Assembly (NCBI GenBank): GCA_040954595.2 | Contig: CM082577.2 | Location: forward strand, 7,068,001 to 7,132,000 | Reading direction: 5' to 3' | From: Balanoglossus misakiensis | Lineage: Eukaryota > Hemichordata | Length of the DNA stretch: 64,000 nt | Shown: in pieces, positions 1 through 10,614 of the stretch | Position numbering within the stretch: position 1 is the stretch's first letter | Layout of the letters: every line of letters starts with the position of its first letter | Notes under the pieces: generated by a model | What the model was told of the DNA's origin: nothing | The model's input: the letters and a program-made list of their open reading frames with translations, nothing else | Database searches by the model: none | Program-made: the position numbers and the translations under genes

Positions 1-1284
1 AGGGAAGAACTTACCGAGAAATACAAACAAAAAGTTTCCAAGGTTTTAACACGCATGTCACGCTAGGCACTCTCAGAAGAAAACAAGATCGATCATCTCA
101 TTGCAAAGAATCAAACTATGGCAAATGTATAATTGAAAATGAAATATCTGGTATAGGTCCTGTGGACAAGCCAAATGAGAACTGAATGTTTTGAAAAAAA
201 TGAGTGATATTTTGTCTTCAAATAGTGTAGTCTGAAACTATGATGATGATGATAATATCATCACCATTTTAGACAGGCAGTTAGACAGACAGACACAGGC
301 ATATCAATACAAATCAGCTGTGAGCTTAATATGATTAGTTCAGTTTTTTGAAACCTCCGCCTCTGTGGTTTGATTTATTAAGTTTATTTAAATATATAGG
401 CCTTCTCGCTAATGTTTCCATTTGCACCACTGTGACAACAGTTAGCAATTAGCAGGGAGTACAGTCTCTGTACAGAACAGGCTTCATAACTAAACCCAAT
501 TAACTGGCAGGTGAAAATCATCTGCCATCGCTCTAATTACATCCAGAATTAAGCACCTCCCGCCATGCCCCTCAGAATCAACATACACTTATTAGTATCA
601 CCTTATGTCGAATCAGATTGACGAGCGATTGTTTTGTGTCGCAGCAGAAATGAAAACAAAAGTAAGATGTCTGGCAGTTTGATCAATTTCTAGGTTTCTA
701 TGCGAGCTCAGGTTTCCTCACGTTTGACTAGTAACTCTCCAGTGTCGTTTTTGTTTCCTTTGAATTTCCGTCGCTAGGTCCTTAAAAGGCGCACTTTTAC
801 TAATCACACGACAGGGCTCACACATAAAAAACACCGTGAAGTTAGAATTATGTGGTGACATTAATTTCTGGACTGCAGTAAAAGAAATTGCACCGCCCAT
901 ATAATAAGTGGTACGTGCGTTTCAAAATAAGAAATCCGTTTAAATACCGCATCAGAAATCGGAGACTAGGCTAATACGAGTCGTTAAAAACGGGCCACTG
1001 CCACTCGATTCCCGTAATGTACCAAATTTATGACTATGTTTTTCTCCTTGCTTTTGTCAGAGGTCTTCATTGAAGCGTGCGTGGTTAGGCGCTTGGGAAG
1101 ATAGGATCTGAGTTCGCGCGAGTGCAACTGTATAAGCCTTCGTTGGCACACCCGAGTCGCTCCTAAAAGTTATTTTGCGTGCAGACATTGACACGTGCTC
1201 ATAGAAACTACTCCGGTTTAAAGTAGTACGCGCCCCGGGGAGTTTTTCCCCGAAAATGATGCTAGTACTTGCAGTCCTCCAATT

Positions 1285-1500
1285 CTTGGAATTCTTTGTG
1301 ATATCAAAGTTGGTGAGGAGTCCTTGTTTTCATAAAATTCACAACTTTTAACTTTCTCCATTGAATTAACACAGAGTTTGGCAGCCATTTTCATTTTTGC
1401 GCGGTGACCCCTAATTTTTATTCTCCTTGAGCAAATATACAAGAAAAGGTTTAAGATTTTGGTTTGTGAGACACATACTACCTTTAAAGACAAATGATTT
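1285..1500 (+). repeat. Diverged dispersed repeat, copy 1
   Basis: This stretch can be aligned with 53785-54040 in the same orientation. The best-matching blocks are TTAACACAGAG followed by a GGC.GCCAT block (from 1366) and GGTGACCCCTA.TTTTT.TTCTC (from about 1403). A weaker match runs upstream (CTTG.TTTCA.AAAA.TCAC) and ATACTACCTT is shared downstream. The spacing differs by an insertion of roughly 35 nt in the other copy. No terminal repeats, Pol III boxes or coding capacity are visible, so the class is unknown; an old transposon remnant is the simplest reading. Confidence 0.5.
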
Positions 1501-3361
1501 ATTTTCAGGTCTGTTGAAGTTAAACCAAGCATTGTGATTGGCAGATATTTATCATGAAATATACTGACTAAGTTTTATCAGCATTTGATGCAGAGATTAT
1601 GCGTGGAGACAAGGCCAAGGAAGACGTGACAACGTAATTGCCTATCGCCCGGAAATCAAGTACATCACACTGCGAAACAAGCGCTTGAAAATCACCCCAT
1701 CGCCCGGAGGCTACAGCGATCAGGACTGTTGCCTAATCACGCTATTCGAAAAAAGGTGAAAAAAATCTGTAGTCTTTCATGAGGGGAAAGACTCCGAGCA
1801 GATATAAGAGATCCCCACAAGTGCTTCGTGTGACTTGAAATGAACACAGGCATCGTTGTCTGCGCCACCAGTGAAAAAAAGTCGTTTTGTGTATTCAATC
1901 GCTGCTCTCCGCTGAACAGCCAACTTTATGTGGTTTCCACGCGACACTGCCAGCAGGCGTGATTACTGTTTGGGAATGACCTGCCTCGCCAGATTTGAGG
2001 CGCATTTGAGTCTCAGAAATCTATCCCTCGGGAAAACTCGAACATCCGTAAATTCAAATCGCCTGTCTTTCGATATCGCATATTAATAATAATGAGTTTG
2101 CAGAGTTTCGAAGCCTTCCAGCCAGCTGCATTGCAAAGCACATGAACTGAACAAAATGAAACGTTATATTACTTAGTCGCTTGGGCAAATACATAAATAA
2201 GTAAACACGGTTCTGACCCATCACGATTTCAACATATGTTTGCATAGAATTGCCATCGTTCGAAATTTCAGGATAAATACAATGAAACTGGGAGAACCTC
2301 AACCAGAGTGTCGCGCAGATCTAGGCCTATAATGTGAAAAGTGTAAAAAACAACAGTCTGCATTTTCCGTTCTCATCTTGGAAAAGTACAAAAAAGGTAA
2401 TAATTTGCAAGAACAAATAATCAGACCCGCATACACCATAAATAACTTAAAATTACAGCATTGGTCAGGGCGGCACTCTTTGAGAGGGCACGTGCGTTAT
2501 TTATTTAAATCGCTCTTTGTTGTGTTGCGGTCAGGTATCTGTGTACGTGTGTCTTGTTTGCAACGACAGATCTCTGTGTGGTTTTGAACAACAATACTTC
2601 TAAGACGCACTGTGTGATTGGCTGCGCGATTCAGTGCGCTTGCAAAAGTCTTCCAAATCGACCGCGTGACAGGGCTTCTTTCCTATAGTAGTATAGGTGT
2701 CGCCGCATAGAGGCCTGTATGATGGTGACAGCATCTGAAATATATATATATTATTAGATTGGGTGTGTGATATAAAATGTAGGGCTTTTTATTATCAAGT
2801 CATTTTTTAATGAGATGCTTATTGCCCATGCAGTCAGATACAAATGTATGTCAAATTGTTGGTGTGCGATTGTCTAAACGCAGGTTCATCATTTGGCTTG
2901 CAACGACCTTTCTTGTACATACCACTGGGTGCAGTTAATGAATAGAATATTTCATTTCAACGAAGGAGCTGTTCAGGGACTACATGTTTTCTTGTGCATG
3001 TGTATATCTTGCTTCCATCTGACTTGTCCAATTAATTTTCTAATTATGAATTGGCACCCATTGAAAGCGTCTATCTTTATTTGAATGCGGCGTAACGGGC
3101 CAGATGCACAAACAGATTATTTTTAGAATCCACCTCGACGAGAGGATATCCGGTGACAGCAACAAATGCCACTGGTTGCGAGAATATTACCGGTTGTTCA
3201 TGATAACATACGAGTGTATTTTAAGAAGCAATGACTGTACCTTCCAGGCTATGAAAGGTACCTAGCAATAGGTTTTTGCATTTAGTTACGTGTCACCATC
3301 TGTTTGAACAGACCGGACTCTACTAAAATGTGTCGAGTCATTCATTGGCTCTGTTGTTAAT

Positions 3362-3394
3362 TTATCTCTCTCCCCTCCTCCTTCTCTCTCTGTA
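3362..3394. repeat. CT-rich low-complexity tract
   Basis: Pyrimidine-rich run of CTCTCTCCCCTCC type followed by CTTCTCTCTCTG. Simple low-complexity DNA. Confidence 0.6.
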
Positions 3395-6300
3395 ACCCGT
3401 GTTTCCATCGGTCTGTCTCTAATTTATCGCTAGAGCATTTTTTTCCCGCCATCCCTGCATTTCTCCTCTATAGTTCTTATTCTCCAGAATTCTTCATGTG
3501 TGTTTGACAGCATGGGACCAGCGACTATCACCACGAACACCCTCGGCTGTCAACCCCTACTTTTCATTCGCATTTGTTATGTCGAATCAATCGAAAAGTG
3601 GGTGTGACGAAATGTCTACACGCACTACGTGCATGATCACTGCGCAATAGTCGCTCTTTCAGCTCTGAAAGTGTGAGTGTATAAATGTAAATCTATGTTG
3701 TTTTTGTTGCCGTAATGTGTGATATTTTCTTGAAAGGTTTGCTCTAAAGGTGAGAAGTTTCCCGCCGGCTGGAGGCTTCCCATTGCAAATGCTTCTCCAG
3801 GGCGACTGAATGGAACGTTTTACTGACTGCAACACTCAACAAAGCGCGAAGATGAGGTATTAGTCCTTTCTAACGATGATGTGTGATGGAAAATGCTAGA
3901 ATAGAATAATTCTGTCAAAATCGAGACACTTTTCCTAATGGTAAACTATTGTCGCCCATACCATGGTTTTCATTGTCTGCTACAGAAGGAGCTTTTACAT
4001 AAACAGATAAATGTTAATATGTACAAGATGTCAAAGTTGAAAAAAGTGTTTTTGTGTTCATATACGCCCACCCATGTATTATTATCGCTGACTCTGGCAC
4101 AATAAAACAGCATTTTTATGGTATTTCACAGCAATTAATATGATTTTGTGGGTTGGATTTTCTTTGAATGGCACACAAACATGAAAGACTCAAAGAGTAG
4201 CTCAGAAAACAGGGCTATATTGCATTCAGAAAGCGACAATAATCTGCTGCATAGGGTTTCTAAATCATTGCAACAGTCTTTTTAAATCAAAATCATCACA
4301 TGGCATGAAAATAAATCCAGTTGTTGACAGTTCACAACTGTGTGCGCATTTTGGGGCTGCCTTATTTCATTAAAACAAAGTCCTCGCATGCCACTGACAG
4401 ACCCTTTCTAAAGCTCATGTAATTGAATTATTAACCCACTACGTCGATGTCTAAAATATGACTATTAAATAAAGGTATATTCATTTAATGGTTTCCAGCA
4501 TATATAACTTGTCATATTTCATTTAATTATTATATGGTTATTTCAGACTAACCTGGTTCGAGTATTTGATTATTTGAAGTCAAAAGGCTGGTTGACAAAA
4601 TTCGTGATAGAAACAATCGATAGACTGTCACAAACTGAAGGGCTACTCATTCTGTAGACTAGAATGCCAGGCAATTTCGGAAAACTAATTCACACTGCTA
4701 TGGCGCCGACAATGCGTTTTGCACAATTCTGACATCATTCGCAATTAGGGAATTTTATTGTTTTGTCTGGGAGATGATGTTTCATTTATGGCTTAATTTC
4801 GCCAAAATGTGCAAACGAGCACGGCGGGATGGTTTTCAAGTGAAGTTGTTCATATCTTCAAGGTTTCAGCTATGCTTTTTTATGCACGCTCATTTCCAAC
4901 AGGGTGTCGCGGAATCGCTCACACACGTATTAAAAACGTCTGGGAAAACACCTTAAGATGACACGTGCAACATTAATGCTGGATAGTTTCCCAGATCAAC
5001 AGTGTCTGAAGTTCGACAGATATTACGTGATGCACTCATCGCGCCATCAAGATCAAAGATTTCCCTCAGCCTCCCTCTTGTGTGACACCGCGGCGAACCG
5101 GAAATACAGATTCTGTTTCCGGTTTTCCCAGGGCGCACGTAAGCGGTTGTTTCATGTATGTTGCGTAAAGGTTGTAAAAGCAAACAAGAGTCATGCCAAA
5201 TAACATACATGTATTGATGTACACCAAGACGCAATTCATAATACCCCCCACGCTGTGTAATGTATACTGAAAATATAAACTTCAGAATACCCAGGGAAAT
5301 TCTAGGGCGTTGTCTGTGTCTGCACTTATAAGCCTATGGGAGGCACTCTATGCAATGTTGCCTGGAGTCGATAAATACTTGAAGTGTTAAAACACCTCCG
5401 TACATTGTGTATATAACTGTACCTGCATCTATTACATTTTGTGTGCTTAATATGCATTAAAAGAAAGAAGTCCATTTACTCGGGAATACAGGGTGTCTTA
5501 GGAGATTGACGAAGTGTTGACTTTCTGAGAAGAATATTTGAGAAAAATCCCCGGAAATTGACTCGAATGTAATAATTCCACATTTTAATGAGCTTACTTC
5601 AAAATACGACGACTGGAACTCCAGTGTTGTCATGGAAACTGGACTGAAGCTGTAGCACGGGGGATTTTATCACCTACTATATGAACATCGCCATCAATAC
5701 TCTTCGTCATGTAAAGGGGGCATTTTACGGAACTATAAAAATTAGTATTTGACCATGTGTGGCAATCTTTCAGTATCCCTGGAAATTCCGGGCATTAAAT
5801 GTACTTTACGAGCTGCCAGATCGAGAGTTTTAACGGAGGTATTTGACAAAATAGAGCACGACTACCTGGTAGTAAGATTAAATTGCCAGGCATTTGGAAG
5901 TGCCATAAATTTCTTATTTTAAATATTTTGCAATTTTAAGGAGTTAGTATAAATTATTCCATTATTGCCTATTACGAAACCGTACGGTCGAATTTGAGAA
6001 CACCGAACTTAAATGAGAAAGACCAAGTATGAACTGAATGTGTTGCCATGTTCCATTTTTATGGTGCTGACTTTCATGTCCAAGGATGGGTTTTTTCAAA
6101 AGTATGTCACGACATTGTTACATTGTTTTTCTGCGCCTCACCAGGGCCAATAATGTACATTAGTTCTTGTGTAACTACCCGACTTTTAGTTGTTGCCAAC
6201 GATTCATCTTTCCTGAAGCACTATCAGCATCCTCAAATGCGAAATTGTACTTTTCCGGACTTGAATAACACTATTTTCAATGTTCCGGACGGAAACCTCG

Positions 6301-8204
6301 CGGATGCTCGTCTTCCGACGGCAAGCAATTCCATATGCGCACGCACCTTTTTTTTCAACCGACATTCGATTACCGGGCTAGCATACTATCACGTTGAATG
6401 CTTTCGAATTCTAATAAATAGAATATAAATACGCACTCTAAAAAATGAACACGTAAGAATCACACGCTTTAGCGAACGCATATTATAGAAAATCGCAGAT
6501 TCACATTTTACGTCCCGCGTAGGGTGTTTCGTCGTCTGCTTCGTGACGTTGCCAGGCAGTCTGGCTTCGATCATCATAAACAGAAGAGGAGACTTGAATA
6601 GAGGGTGCGGCGGGGACTCGGTCAGATTAGTAATTTGGACTCGTGCTAGGATTCCGTGAAGGGATATGAAAAGGGAGATTGTATTAACGTGACTTGTCGT
6701 TTCCAAGACACAGCCGCTGCAGTCGTTTTGCACAGAGAGACATCGCGCCAAAATGAATGGCGCTTAGACAATGCACTTTGAAACTCGCTCTAACTGCATT
6801 CTGGCGTACAGTTTTTAGACGTCTGTGCTCACGCCGGCTGAGAGTCCGCTATCTTGTCAATACAAGTACTCAGCGTTGAAAAGTCACACGCCGAGACTTC
6901 TGGGGCCGTGAACCACTTTTAGAGACGGAAATTATTCCGATGTTTCTTGCAGGGCCAATGCCAGCTTATTCTGTTCGCCGAGAACTTGTTCAAAAGAAAC
7001 CTGGGGTCTTTTGAGACGGCTATAAAATTACCATGTTTGTTGTTGAGGAATTTAAAATTCGGAAGGTAACTAGGGAGCCCTGTTTTGACTCAACATTGGT
7101 TTCAATATTTAGTGGGAAATATATAAAGCTTAGTAACCCAGAATGTATGTTTTCAGGCGTTTAGGGCTTGGAACACGTCAGACTGGAACGTGACACTTCA
7201 ACTATTGCTTCAGATGTAACTGTAGATGCTGATGAAAAATGTGTTAAATGTCAGGATTTAGACTGCTTTTGTGTGTAAGCCATGGCTAGAAGTCACTGTA
7301 TTTACATTACTTTTTGTCGTCTGCTGAAGCTTACGGAAATCACGCCAAATAGAATACTACCAAACAGCCACACACTGCGCCGGAGGTTATCGAATATAAT
7401 CTTTAGCTGTACATGTAGTGTATTTTTGTCAGAAACTAATCAATGTTCTAACAACTATGAAATGATCTCGTAGACTATCGCACACCTTTTACCAGTAACC
7501 AGGTAATCTAGTGACTCAAATGCATACAACAGCAACTATGCTGTTTCCTGTCGGTCAGAACGCTGACAGATAAGAGAAAAATAAATAAGGGCACAGAGAT
7601 GTTTCTTAGCTCTGCTCTCATAATATCAAGGAACTCGCTAAAAAACGAAGCCAATTTAGACTACACGGAAGAAAGCAGGCGGTCCCTGCAATATTTAACT
7701 TCCCGACGATGCTGCATTTGTTTACTATTTTTGGCGAATAACGAGCACCGTGTTGCGGGGAAACGAGCTTCGTATTTTTATCATACAAAGACAACAAGTT
7801 CGTTGCCCGAAGCCTAAGAAAGTTCACATGAGAGAGACATTCGACTCCCAATTTTTCCTGCTTTGTTGCGATGGCAGATGCTGAATTGAAAGACAAGCGT
7901 TTTTATCCCGCGTGGTGTCAGCTGTACGTCCGCTGAAATTGTGAACTGCATTTTTTTTTCTTCAACGCAACGGCATGCGCCAGTTTTGCATTTGACCTGA
8001 AATGTTAGTTTGGTTAGATGACAATATTGTACGGCTGGGACCCAAGAGTTATTAGGATCATTCTGACACGACTGCCGCAAACACAACTTCCTTTTCACAC
8101 CAAGGTATAGGTCATATTACAGATAATTAAAGGGTGACGATCGTCTTATGCGCATGTGCCAAACCAGAGAATCTGGTTGCTGTTAATGGCAAAGGTACAT
8201 GTAG

Positions 8205-8530
8205 TTTTGTAAATGTACTACGCCAGACAAAGGAAGTAGGAAGAAGGAAGATTTAATGCAAATAAAACAAGGCGAAAAGCCCCAACAAAAAGAGACAAAT
8301 GTCTACCAAAGCAAGCGCAAGAACAAAAGGCAATAAATAAAAAACAAACCTATCTATCTAATACAGTAAGTTGCAAACTAACTACCTAAAAACTGGTTGG
8401 GCAGGGGCCCCTTCGGTTCCGCTCCCGTGGCATGGGCGAACGAGAAAACCATGCTGCAGAAACCGTGGTAGGCCAGGCACTAGGTGGTGACCTATGGCAC
8501 GAAATGGGGGGCAGGATGTAATCCATAGCC
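8205..8530 (-). repeat. Split direct repeat B2 (outer 3' end of the Ngaro element)
   Basis: 326 bp, identical base for base to 8829-9154 (offset 624). It starts at TTTTGTAAATGTAC and forms the outer 3' end of the element in coding orientation. Identity stops abruptly after AATCCATAGCC. The first bases repeat, inverted, the 13-bp motif at 8789-8801. Confidence 0.93.
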
Positions 8531-8584
8531 ACACCAGAGAGCCGGACCAAAGTGACAAAGGTGGTGAAAGGGGATGGTGGCGGG
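8531..8584 (-). other. 54-bp spacer between repeats A2 and B2
   Basis: This short segment lies between the two outer repeats and belongs to neither. It matches neither the DNA that follows A1 (below 13600) nor the DNA that precedes B1 (above 9154). It is purine-rich on the plus strand (GTGGTGAAAGGGGATGGTGG). It may be transcript-terminal sequence needed for regenerating the ends, but no function can be read from it. Confidence 0.6.
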
Positions 8585-8832
8585 ATGCAGAGAGAGAATA
8601 GCTGGGTTGTCGCACTGACGCGGACAAAGACGCTAACTGAGGAGATTGAGAGAGCAATTAGAGGATAAGACAAAGGATATGCAAATGAGTAGAGGGGGGA
8701 CGCCAGGTGACGAGTGCAAAAGAAGGGGGAAGGAAAGACAAAGGAAGAAGAGATAGGGAAGGCAGGGGAGCCATAAGGGGAAGGCTTCGTACATTTACAA
8801 ACCCAATCTGTGATATCACAGATTGTTATTTT
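8585..8832 (-). repeat. Split direct repeat A2 (internal copy)
   Basis: 248 bp, identical to 13600-13847 (offset 5015). In coding orientation it begins at the TTTT junction with B1 and ends at the 54-bp spacer. It carries a 22-bp perfect palindrome (8804-8825, half-site CAATCTGTGAT) and the inverted arm GTACATTTACAAA (8789-8801). Its last four plus-strand bases, TTTT, are shared with the start of B1. Confidence 0.93.
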
Positions 8833-8842
8833 GTAAATGTAC
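8789..8842. promoter_or_regulatory. Putative recombination site at the A2/B1 junction
   Basis: A 54-bp structure with a left arm GTACATTTACAAA (8789-8801), a 28-bp centre (8802-8829) that contains the 22-bp perfect palindrome 8804-8825, and a right arm TTTGTAAATGTAC (8830-8842), the exact reverse complement of the left arm. Inverted 13-bp arms around a core are the layout of known tyrosine-recombinase target sites such as loxP, although the centre is longer here. The right end of the integrated element keeps left arm, palindrome and TTTT; the left end keeps TTTT and the right arm. Joining the two ends through TTTT would rebuild this site. The role is inferred from structure. Confidence 0.55.
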
Positions 8843-9154
8843 TACGCCAGACAAAGGAAGTAGGAAGAAGGAAGATTTAATGCAAATAAAACAAGGCGAA
8901 AAGCCCCAACAAAAAGAGACAAATGTCTACCAAAGCAAGCGCAAGAACAAAAGGCAATAAATAAAAAACAAACCTATCTATCTAATACAGTAAGTTGCAA
9001 ACTAACTACCTAAAAACTGGTTGGGCAGGGGCCCCTTCGGTTCCGCTCCCGTGGCATGGGCGAACGAGAAAACCATGCTGCAGAAACCGTGGTAGGCCAG
9101 GCACTAGGTGGTGACCTATGGCACGAAATGGGGGGCAGGATGTAATCCATAGCC
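8829..9154 (-). repeat. Split direct repeat B1 (internal copy)
   Basis: 326 bp identical to 8205-8530. It follows the 3' non-coding part of the recombinase transcript and abuts A2 at TTTT (8829-8832). Short open frames inside it are duplicated at the other copy only because the DNA is duplicated; they are not genes. Confidence 0.93.
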
Positions 9155-9522
9155 CAAACTGAGGTTGTGGGAAGCATGACCGAAGTGACCCCCATGAGAT
9201 GTTAGTAGGTTGGTAGGGAACCATTGGAGGCGTAGTGCGGCCCAATGGGTTGGGTCCTGGGGGACAGACGTGGTCTGGTCGGCCCAGGTGGATGCAGGTA
9301 TGGGGGAATCCATTGGAGGCACCGGAAGTAGTGCGGTCCAATGGTGGGGGTCCTGGGGGACGGACGGTGTCGAGTCGGCCCAGGTGGAAGGCAAAATGAG
9401 CTGTGAGTTGTGGCTCACAGTTGGAACTCCAATGGAAGCCAGGGATTGGTGCAGAGGGTACCCGAGGGAGTACCGGCCTGCGTGGCTCACACTGGGGTTA
9501 GTAAGCGGGAGACGGAAGTAGA
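9155..9522 (-). repeat. 3' non-coding region of the Ngaro element with an imperfect direct repeat
   Basis: Between the recombinase stop and repeat B1. It contains two related units, about 9221-9292 and 9310-9389. Each starts CCATTGGAGG and continues through TAGTGCGG.CCAATGG, GGTCCTGGGGGAC.GACG and TCGGCCCAGGTGGA. The second has a short insertion near its start. The region is GC-rich and lacks plausible coding sequence; open frames across it are by-products of the repeat. Confidence 0.65.
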
Positions 9523-10614
9523 CTACTGAAAGGCCAAAGCTCTAAAGGCAGAACGCAAAAGTCCTTCGGGCGTTCTAATATATCTACGGTAACAGTCACT
9601 AGACCACCTGCCGAGAGTCTGAATAAGGTGGTCTGGGAGATGGGCACTGGCTGCTGAAGTGGCTGCACCGATGCGGAAAGAGTGGCCAGCGAAGTGTTGA
9701 GGATGCAGGCCCAAGCGCGACAACAGCAAGCGGAGACTAGATGTGAAGGTTGAACGGTCGAGTGCCACTCTTTCAGGTAACAGGAAAAACGGCTCCGTTG
9801 GGGTTGTAAGCATCTGTTGGCGAACTTCATAAAATCCTGCGAGCGTCGCCACTGGGCACACAGATGTATATGTTGGAAATAACCGAAGGTGGAATCCTTT
9901 CCGGTACTGATCGGTTTTCGATGACTTAATGTGAATGACCACGCATTCTGGAGAGCCTTGTCCTTGGGTGATCTTGATGTCGTTAACGGTCAGGTGGAGT
10001 TTTGGATTGAAAACCCGAGTGCTGCATGTAAATTCACTGCAACGGAGGAAACCATAGAAGGCAAGCAGGAAGGCAGATTCCAGCAGTAAATCGACGTATG
10101 GACCAAAGATCCCCTGACGTAGTAGCACACATAAGCGTTGTAGAATGTCTAGCGTGATCGGGAGTCGCGGACGTGATGCTTGACCTTGGAGTCGCAGTAT
10201 TCCCCTGAGGACCAGATGAAGGCGAGGGTGAAATTGTCCTTGCTGTGACACCAAAGGGTTGTTGAGACCGGCACGCACGTAATGATTCCGGATTGCAGCC
10301 AAGTAGGTGCGAAGAGTGGTGTATTTGAGGTGACAGTTCGTAGCACAGTGAACCACAAAGTAGATGAGCAAGTCCTCTGACGCTGGTGGGTATTTTGGTG
10401 ACTGACCTCTGATGTTGAACAAAGCCGTGAAACGAAGCCACGCACGAACCCCTGTGCTGTAAGTCGAAACTGTTCTTGGGCTGAGTGATGCCGACTGGAA
10501 GGTTGCCAAAGCTTCGTTCAGTCGAACATTATGTTGGAGGGTATTTGGCAGGGTGTGGCAGACGCGTGTGGGGCTTCCTGACGAAACCGTTGGTTCTGAA
10601 AGCGAGATAAAGAG
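9523..10614 (-). CDS. Tyrosine recombinase of the Ngaro element
   Basis: This is the integrase of the element, a tyrosine recombinase thought to insert a circular DNA copy by strand exchange without a target duplication. The open frame (363 codons between stops) has an N-terminal helical region (TVSTYSTGVRAWLRF, about residues 48-62) and a C-terminal catalytic domain. All expected catalytic residues are visible, numbered from the start of the open frame: Arg191 (GFLRCSE), Lys233 (KSSKTD), His311 and Arg314 (AGHSFRIGAATSAA), Trp337 in the usual second His/Trp position (LGRWSS), and the nucleophile Tyr345 (YRRYIRTP). No ATG precedes the conserved part. The frame overlaps the end of RT by about 100 nt in the -1 frame, and a pyrimidine-rich TTTCAG lies just inside the overlap near 10596. 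Frameshifting, splicing or reinitiation must therefore supply translation. It appears intact. Confidence 0.9.
   Translation of the reverse strand, partial: LFISLSEPTVSSGSPTRVCHTLPNTLQHNVRLNEALATFQSASLSPRTVSTYSTGVRAWLRFTALFNIRGQSPKYPPASEDLLIYFVVHCATNCHLKYTTLRTYLAAIRNHYVRAGLNNPLVSQQGQFHPRLHLVLRGILRLQGQASRPRLPITLDILQRLCVLLRQGIFGPYVDLLLESAFLLAFYGFLRCSEFTCSTRVFNPKLHLTVNDIKITQGQGSPECVVIHIKSSKTDQYRKGFHLRLFPTYTSVCPVATLAGFYEVRQQMLTTPTEPFFLLPERVALDRSTFTSSLRLLLSRLGLHPQHFAGHSFRIGAATSAASAHLPDHLIQTLGRWSSDCYRRYIRTPEGLLRSAFRALAFQ

Larger units (their letters stand above)
1..8204. other. Gene-free flank, left side
   Basis: No convincing coding region. All open frames here are short, have no recognisable domain and are of the size expected by chance in AT-rich DNA. 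The stretch contains GAT triplets near 240-256, a CT-rich tract near 3362-3394, a short AT run near 2739-2752 and one copy of a dispersed repeat (listed separately). Exons of a gene lying mostly outside the window cannot be excluded by eye. Confidence 0.55.

Noticed and set aside
6048-6428. 126-codon plus-strand frame
   Set aside because: One of the longest frames outside the clear genes, but there is no motif, no repeat structure and no neighbouring exon to support it.
8256-8263. Octamer ATGCAAAT in both split repeats and in the MITE-like element, considered as a shared POU-factor site
   Set aside because: The same octamer occurs at several unrelated places in the window (for example near 17610, 39282, 49668 and 52119), so its presence in the elements is not distinctive.
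9006-9490. Overlapping 60-125 codon frames in the 3' part of the Ngaro element
   Set aside because: They run through duplicated repeat DNA and a non-coding direct repeat; the same peptide appears at 8382-8657 only because the DNA is copied.
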